A stretch of 64,000 nucleotides of DNA. Origin: Streptomyces sp. NBC_00390 (GTDB lineage Bacteria > Actinomycetota > Actinomycetes > Streptomycetales > Streptomycetaceae). Made by a program: the position numbers and the translations under genes. The DNA lies in contig NZ_CP107946.1 in assembly GCF_036057275.1 (NCBI RefSeq), forward strand, positions 62,001 to 126,000, given 5' to 3'. Positions 61,820 through 64,000 of the stretch are shown piece by piece. Below the pieces are notes generated by a model, which did not search any database, had not been told where the DNA came from, and saw only the letters and a list, made by a program, of their open reading frames with translations. Numbering within the stretch: the first letter of the stretch is position 1; the number at the start of each line of letters is the position of its first letter.

Positions 61820-62815
61820 ATGCCAGCGCAAGCCTGGGCCAGCCGGACGGTCGTCGTGACGGGCGGATCCGGTTTCATCGGATCGCACTTCGTCGAGGAG
61901 CTGCTGGCACGTCAGGCCCACGTGATCTGCCTATACCGGACGGACGACAGGCACATGTCTTCCTACCTGCCCGCCACCGACCGACTGTGCAGCATTCGTG
62001 TCGACCTGTGCGACGAACCCGCCCTGCGGCGGGTGTTCGAGTGGGCGCCGCGCGGAGTGGACGCGGTGGTCCACTGCGCCGCGATGTGGGGAAGCGCGGG
62101 ATACCGGTACGACCATCCCGCGACCGTCTTCGAGGCCAACTTCCGGCCCGTCGCGAACGTGCTCAAGTGCGCGCAGGAACACGGCACCGCGGACGTCGTC
62201 CTGCTCGGGTCGGGCGAGGTGTACCGGTCGCCGACGACCCGTCCGCTGCGGGAGGAGGACGACTTCCGCGCGGCCGTGCAGTACACGACCGACGGGTACT
62301 ACCTGGCGAAGCTCCACGAAGAAATGCTGGCGGACACCTACCGGCACGAGCACGGGATGAACGTCTTCCGGCCCCGGCTCACCGGCATCTACGGGCCCCG
62401 CGACAACTTCGCGTCGGGCGCGGACCGGGTGATCCCCACCATGCTTGCCAGGGCTGCGGCCGATCAGGAGATCGTGATCTGGGGAGACGGCAGCCAGACC
62501 CGCACCTACATGTACGTGACCGATCTCGTGCACGCGGTTCTGCAAATGGCCGAGCAGAACAAACACCACACAGTCAACGTGGGAACGCCGGAAACCGTTT
62601 CCATGCGGAAGCTGGCACATCTCATATGTGCCGCACTGGGAAAGCCGGACAGGATCACGTTCGACACCGGAAAGCCCACGGGCCGGTCGAGCCGGACCTT
62701 CGATCTCACCCGCCTCGACGGAATCATCGATTTCCAACCGTGCGGTCTCCGGGAGGGATTGGCGCAGACGGCGGACTGGTACCTGAGAAAAGTTTCCTCG
62801 CATCCATCGAATTGA
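61820..62815 (+). CDS. NDP-hexose 4-ketoreductase-like extended SDR
   Basis: ATG 61820 gives 331 residues with VVVTGGSGFIGSHFVEELLA, VVLLGSGEVYRSPTTRPL, the Tyr-x-x-x-Lys pair in DGYYLAKLHEEM, RPRLTGIYGPRDNFASG and GDGSQTRTYMYVTDLVHAVL. This is the NAD-dependent epimerase/dehydratase family; in this setting a 4-ketoreductase such as MtmU/MtmTIII or CmmU is expected. A 4-epimerase role cannot be ruled out. GAGGAG stands 11 bases upstream. Confidence 0.82.
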   Translation: MPAQAWASRTVVVTGGSGFIGSHFVEELLARQAHVICLYRTDDRHMSSYLPATDRLCSIRVDLCDEPALRRVFEWAPRGVDAVVHCAAMWGSAGYRYDHPATVFEANFRPVANVLKCAQEHGTADVVLLGSGEVYRSPTTRPLREEDDFRAAVQYTTDGYYLAKLHEEMLADTYRHEHGMNVFRPRLTGIYGPRDNFASGADRVIPTMLARAAADQEIVIWGDGSQTRTYMYVTDLVHAVLQMAEQNKHHTVNVGTPETVSMRKLAHLICAALGKPDRITFDTGKPTGRSSRTFDLTRLDGIIDFQPCGLREGLAQTADWYLRKVSSHPSN

Positions 62816-62921
62816 CTCGATTTCGTCCCGGTCGACAGTGGTGTTTAGGGGCGGGTGCCCCGATCTGTCGTCCGCACCGTTCACCAGTAGCCACCGAGAA
62901 CCCTGAAGGGGGAACGCATCC

Positions 62922-63695
62922 ATGACTGAGAAGAAGTTCACCGATCCGCGGATCGTGCCGCACGAGTCTGACCAGGAGCGTGACGTCCGCGAGCGGCTGA
63001 CCAAGCTCTTCGTCGACAGCCCCATCCCGCCCAAGTACCTGATCGACAACCTGCCGGTCTACCTGCGGCGTCACCAGCTCGCCGACCTGCTGGCCATGGA
63101 CGCCCTGTACCGCATGTTGCCCGAGGTCCCGGGCACCATCATGGAGTTCGGCGTGCTGCACGGCCGGCACCTCATGACGCTCACGGCACTGCGCAGCATT
63201 TACGAGCCGTACAACTCGCTGCGCCGCATCGTCGGCTTCGACACCTTCACCGGCTTCCCCGACATCGAGGACGTGGACCGGGTCAGCACCAGCGCAGCGC
63301 CCGGGCGCTTCGCGGTCCCCGACGGCGAGGTGGACCATCTGAGGGAGGTGCTCGCCGCCCACGAGGCCAGTGAGCCGTTCGGCCACACCCAGCGCTCCTT
63401 CCTCATCCAAGGGGACGTCCGGGAGACGGTCCCGAAGTACCTCGAGGAGAACCCGGAGACGGTCATCGCGATGGCCTTCTTCGACCTCGACCTCTACCAG
63501 CCCACCAAGGAACTCCTCGAGGTCATCAAGCCGTACCTGACCAAGGGCAGCATCCTCGCCTTCGACGAGCTTGCCCACCCCAAGTGGCCCGGGGAGACGG
63601 TGGCCCTGCGCGAGGTGCTCGGCCTCGACCACGCTCCGCTGCGCCAGTTGCCTGGCCGTGAGCCCCCGGTGATCTACATGAAGTGGGGCGAGTGA
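62922..63695 (+). CDS. TylF/MycF-family sugar O-methyltransferase
   Basis: The 257-residue protein shows the macrocin O-methyltransferase layout: MEFGVLHGRHLMTLTALR (SAM site), FDTFTGFPDIEDVD, AMAFFDLDLYQPTKELLE (metal and catalytic Asp) and SILAFDELAHPKWPGETVAL. Such enzymes methylate sugar hydroxyls, as ElmMI-III and TylF do. Mithramycin has no O-methylated sugar, but chromomycin and olivomycin carry 4-O-methyl-oliose (CmmMIII), so this supports a chromomycin-type product. GGGGG lies upstream of ATG 62922. Confidence 0.9.
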   Translation: MTEKKFTDPRIVPHESDQERDVRERLTKLFVDSPIPPKYLIDNLPVYLRRHQLADLLAMDALYRMLPEVPGTIMEFGVLHGRHLMTLTALRSIYEPYNSLRRIVGFDTFTGFPDIEDVDRVSTSAAPGRFAVPDGEVDHLREVLAAHEASEPFGHTQRSFLIQGDVRETVPKYLEENPETVIAMAFFDLDLYQPTKELLEVIKPYLTKGSILAFDELAHPKWPGETVALREVLGLDHAPLRQLPGREPPVIYMKWGE

Positions 63696-63719
63696 GGCAG
63701 GGCCCACTCTGGCGAGGCA

Positions 63720-63971
63720 TTGAGGCCTAACTTCACGGTGACGCGCGACCGCCACACGGAATCGGGATGCCACGCGGCACCCCGGTAGCGACCTCGACCC
63801 TGCCGACGAGCCGATTGCGGTGCAGTTCACTGTCAGGCACAACTTATGGCCATCCCCAAAGAACAGGTCGGATTTGCCACCGAATTCAGGACCGAAACGA
63901 ACATGAAAGGCGAAGACCACTCCGTAGCGGCTCGCCGGTGCGAGCGGAATGGTCTTGGTGGAGGCCGTCAC
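63720..63971 (-). pseudogene. Start of an unidentified minus-strand gene, probably truncated
   Basis: GTG 63971 has AAAGGAAG seven bases before it, an excellent ribosome site. The frame begins TASTKTIPLAPASRYGVVFA, FHVRFGPEFGGKSDLFFG, but then becomes Arg-rich low-sense sequence and runs as a shadow through the O-methyltransferase gene. Either the gene is a remnant cut around 63.75 kb or a frameshift hides its continuation. I do not recognise the family. Confidence 0.35.
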
Positions 63972-64000
63972 CGGTGTCTTCCTTTCCCAACTGCGGGAGC

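Noticed and set aside
62724..63971. A 415-residue minus-strand frame across the TylF-type gene
   Set aside because: Most of it mirrors the O-methyltransferase; only the first 50-80 codons may be real.

Overview
The base composition (very GC-rich), codon use, signal peptides, type I-E style CRISPR repeats and gene families point to a Streptomyces or close actinobacterial relative. The window has two parts. Positions 1 to about 22.8 kb are accessory chromosome. They hold the 5' part of a secreted RHS polymorphic toxin with its LamG partner, an FG-GAP repeat protein, a small CRISPR array whose two halves point in opposite directions, IS3- and IS5-family transposases, an ImmA/IrrE - membrane protein - amidohydrolase operon, an XRE regulator and an HTH protein.

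From about 22.86 kb to beyond the right edge lies a type II polyketide gene cluster whose gene set matches the aureolic acid family (mithramycin, chromomycin, olivomycin). The strongest single marker is the FAD monooxygenase at 48892-50394, which looks like the Baeyer-Villiger enzyme MtmOIV and sits beside a UvrA-like resistance protein (MtrX type), a PadR regulator and a two-part ABC exporter. The minimal PKS (KS, CLF, ACP), a ketoreductase, an FAD oxygenase, a PF04199 cyclase and a SnoaL-like protein form one leftward operon (39587 to 33331). A rightward set (27408 to 33181) has an SDR, an FAD oxygenase, a didomain aromatase/cyclase and an acyl-CoA ligase fused to a small quinone-forming monooxygenase domain. 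A C-/O-methyltransferase pair plus rmlA and rmlB run leftward from 27231.

The decoration genes (41.6 to 63.7 kb) comprise four glycosyltransferases, an aldo/keto reductase, NDP-hexose 2,3-dehydratase, 3-ketoreductase, C-methyltransferase, 4-ketoreductase-like SDR, a 3,5-epimerase and a TylF-type sugar O-methyltransferase. The epimerase (an L-sugar), the C-methyltransferase and the sugar O-methyltransferase fit a chromomycin/olivomycin-like sugar set better than mithramycin. No acetyltransferase is seen inside the window. A single SARP activator (40113-40901) is the likely pathway switch: heptamers repeated every 11 bp, the classic SARP target pattern, occur at five promoters of the cluster.

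The main structural surprises are: (1) two SDR genes are each broken in two, with complementary halves at about 41.04 kb and 61.18 kb, arranged so that one inversion of the roughly 20-kb segment between them would rejoin both; (2) a decayed C-terminal piece of a modular type I PKS lies inside the cluster; (3) one palindrome, TAGTCG-N4-CGACTA, stands before both the PadR gene and the UvrA-like gene; (4) an IS5-type element flanked by a 9-bp duplication cuts a gene that can be read back together exactly.
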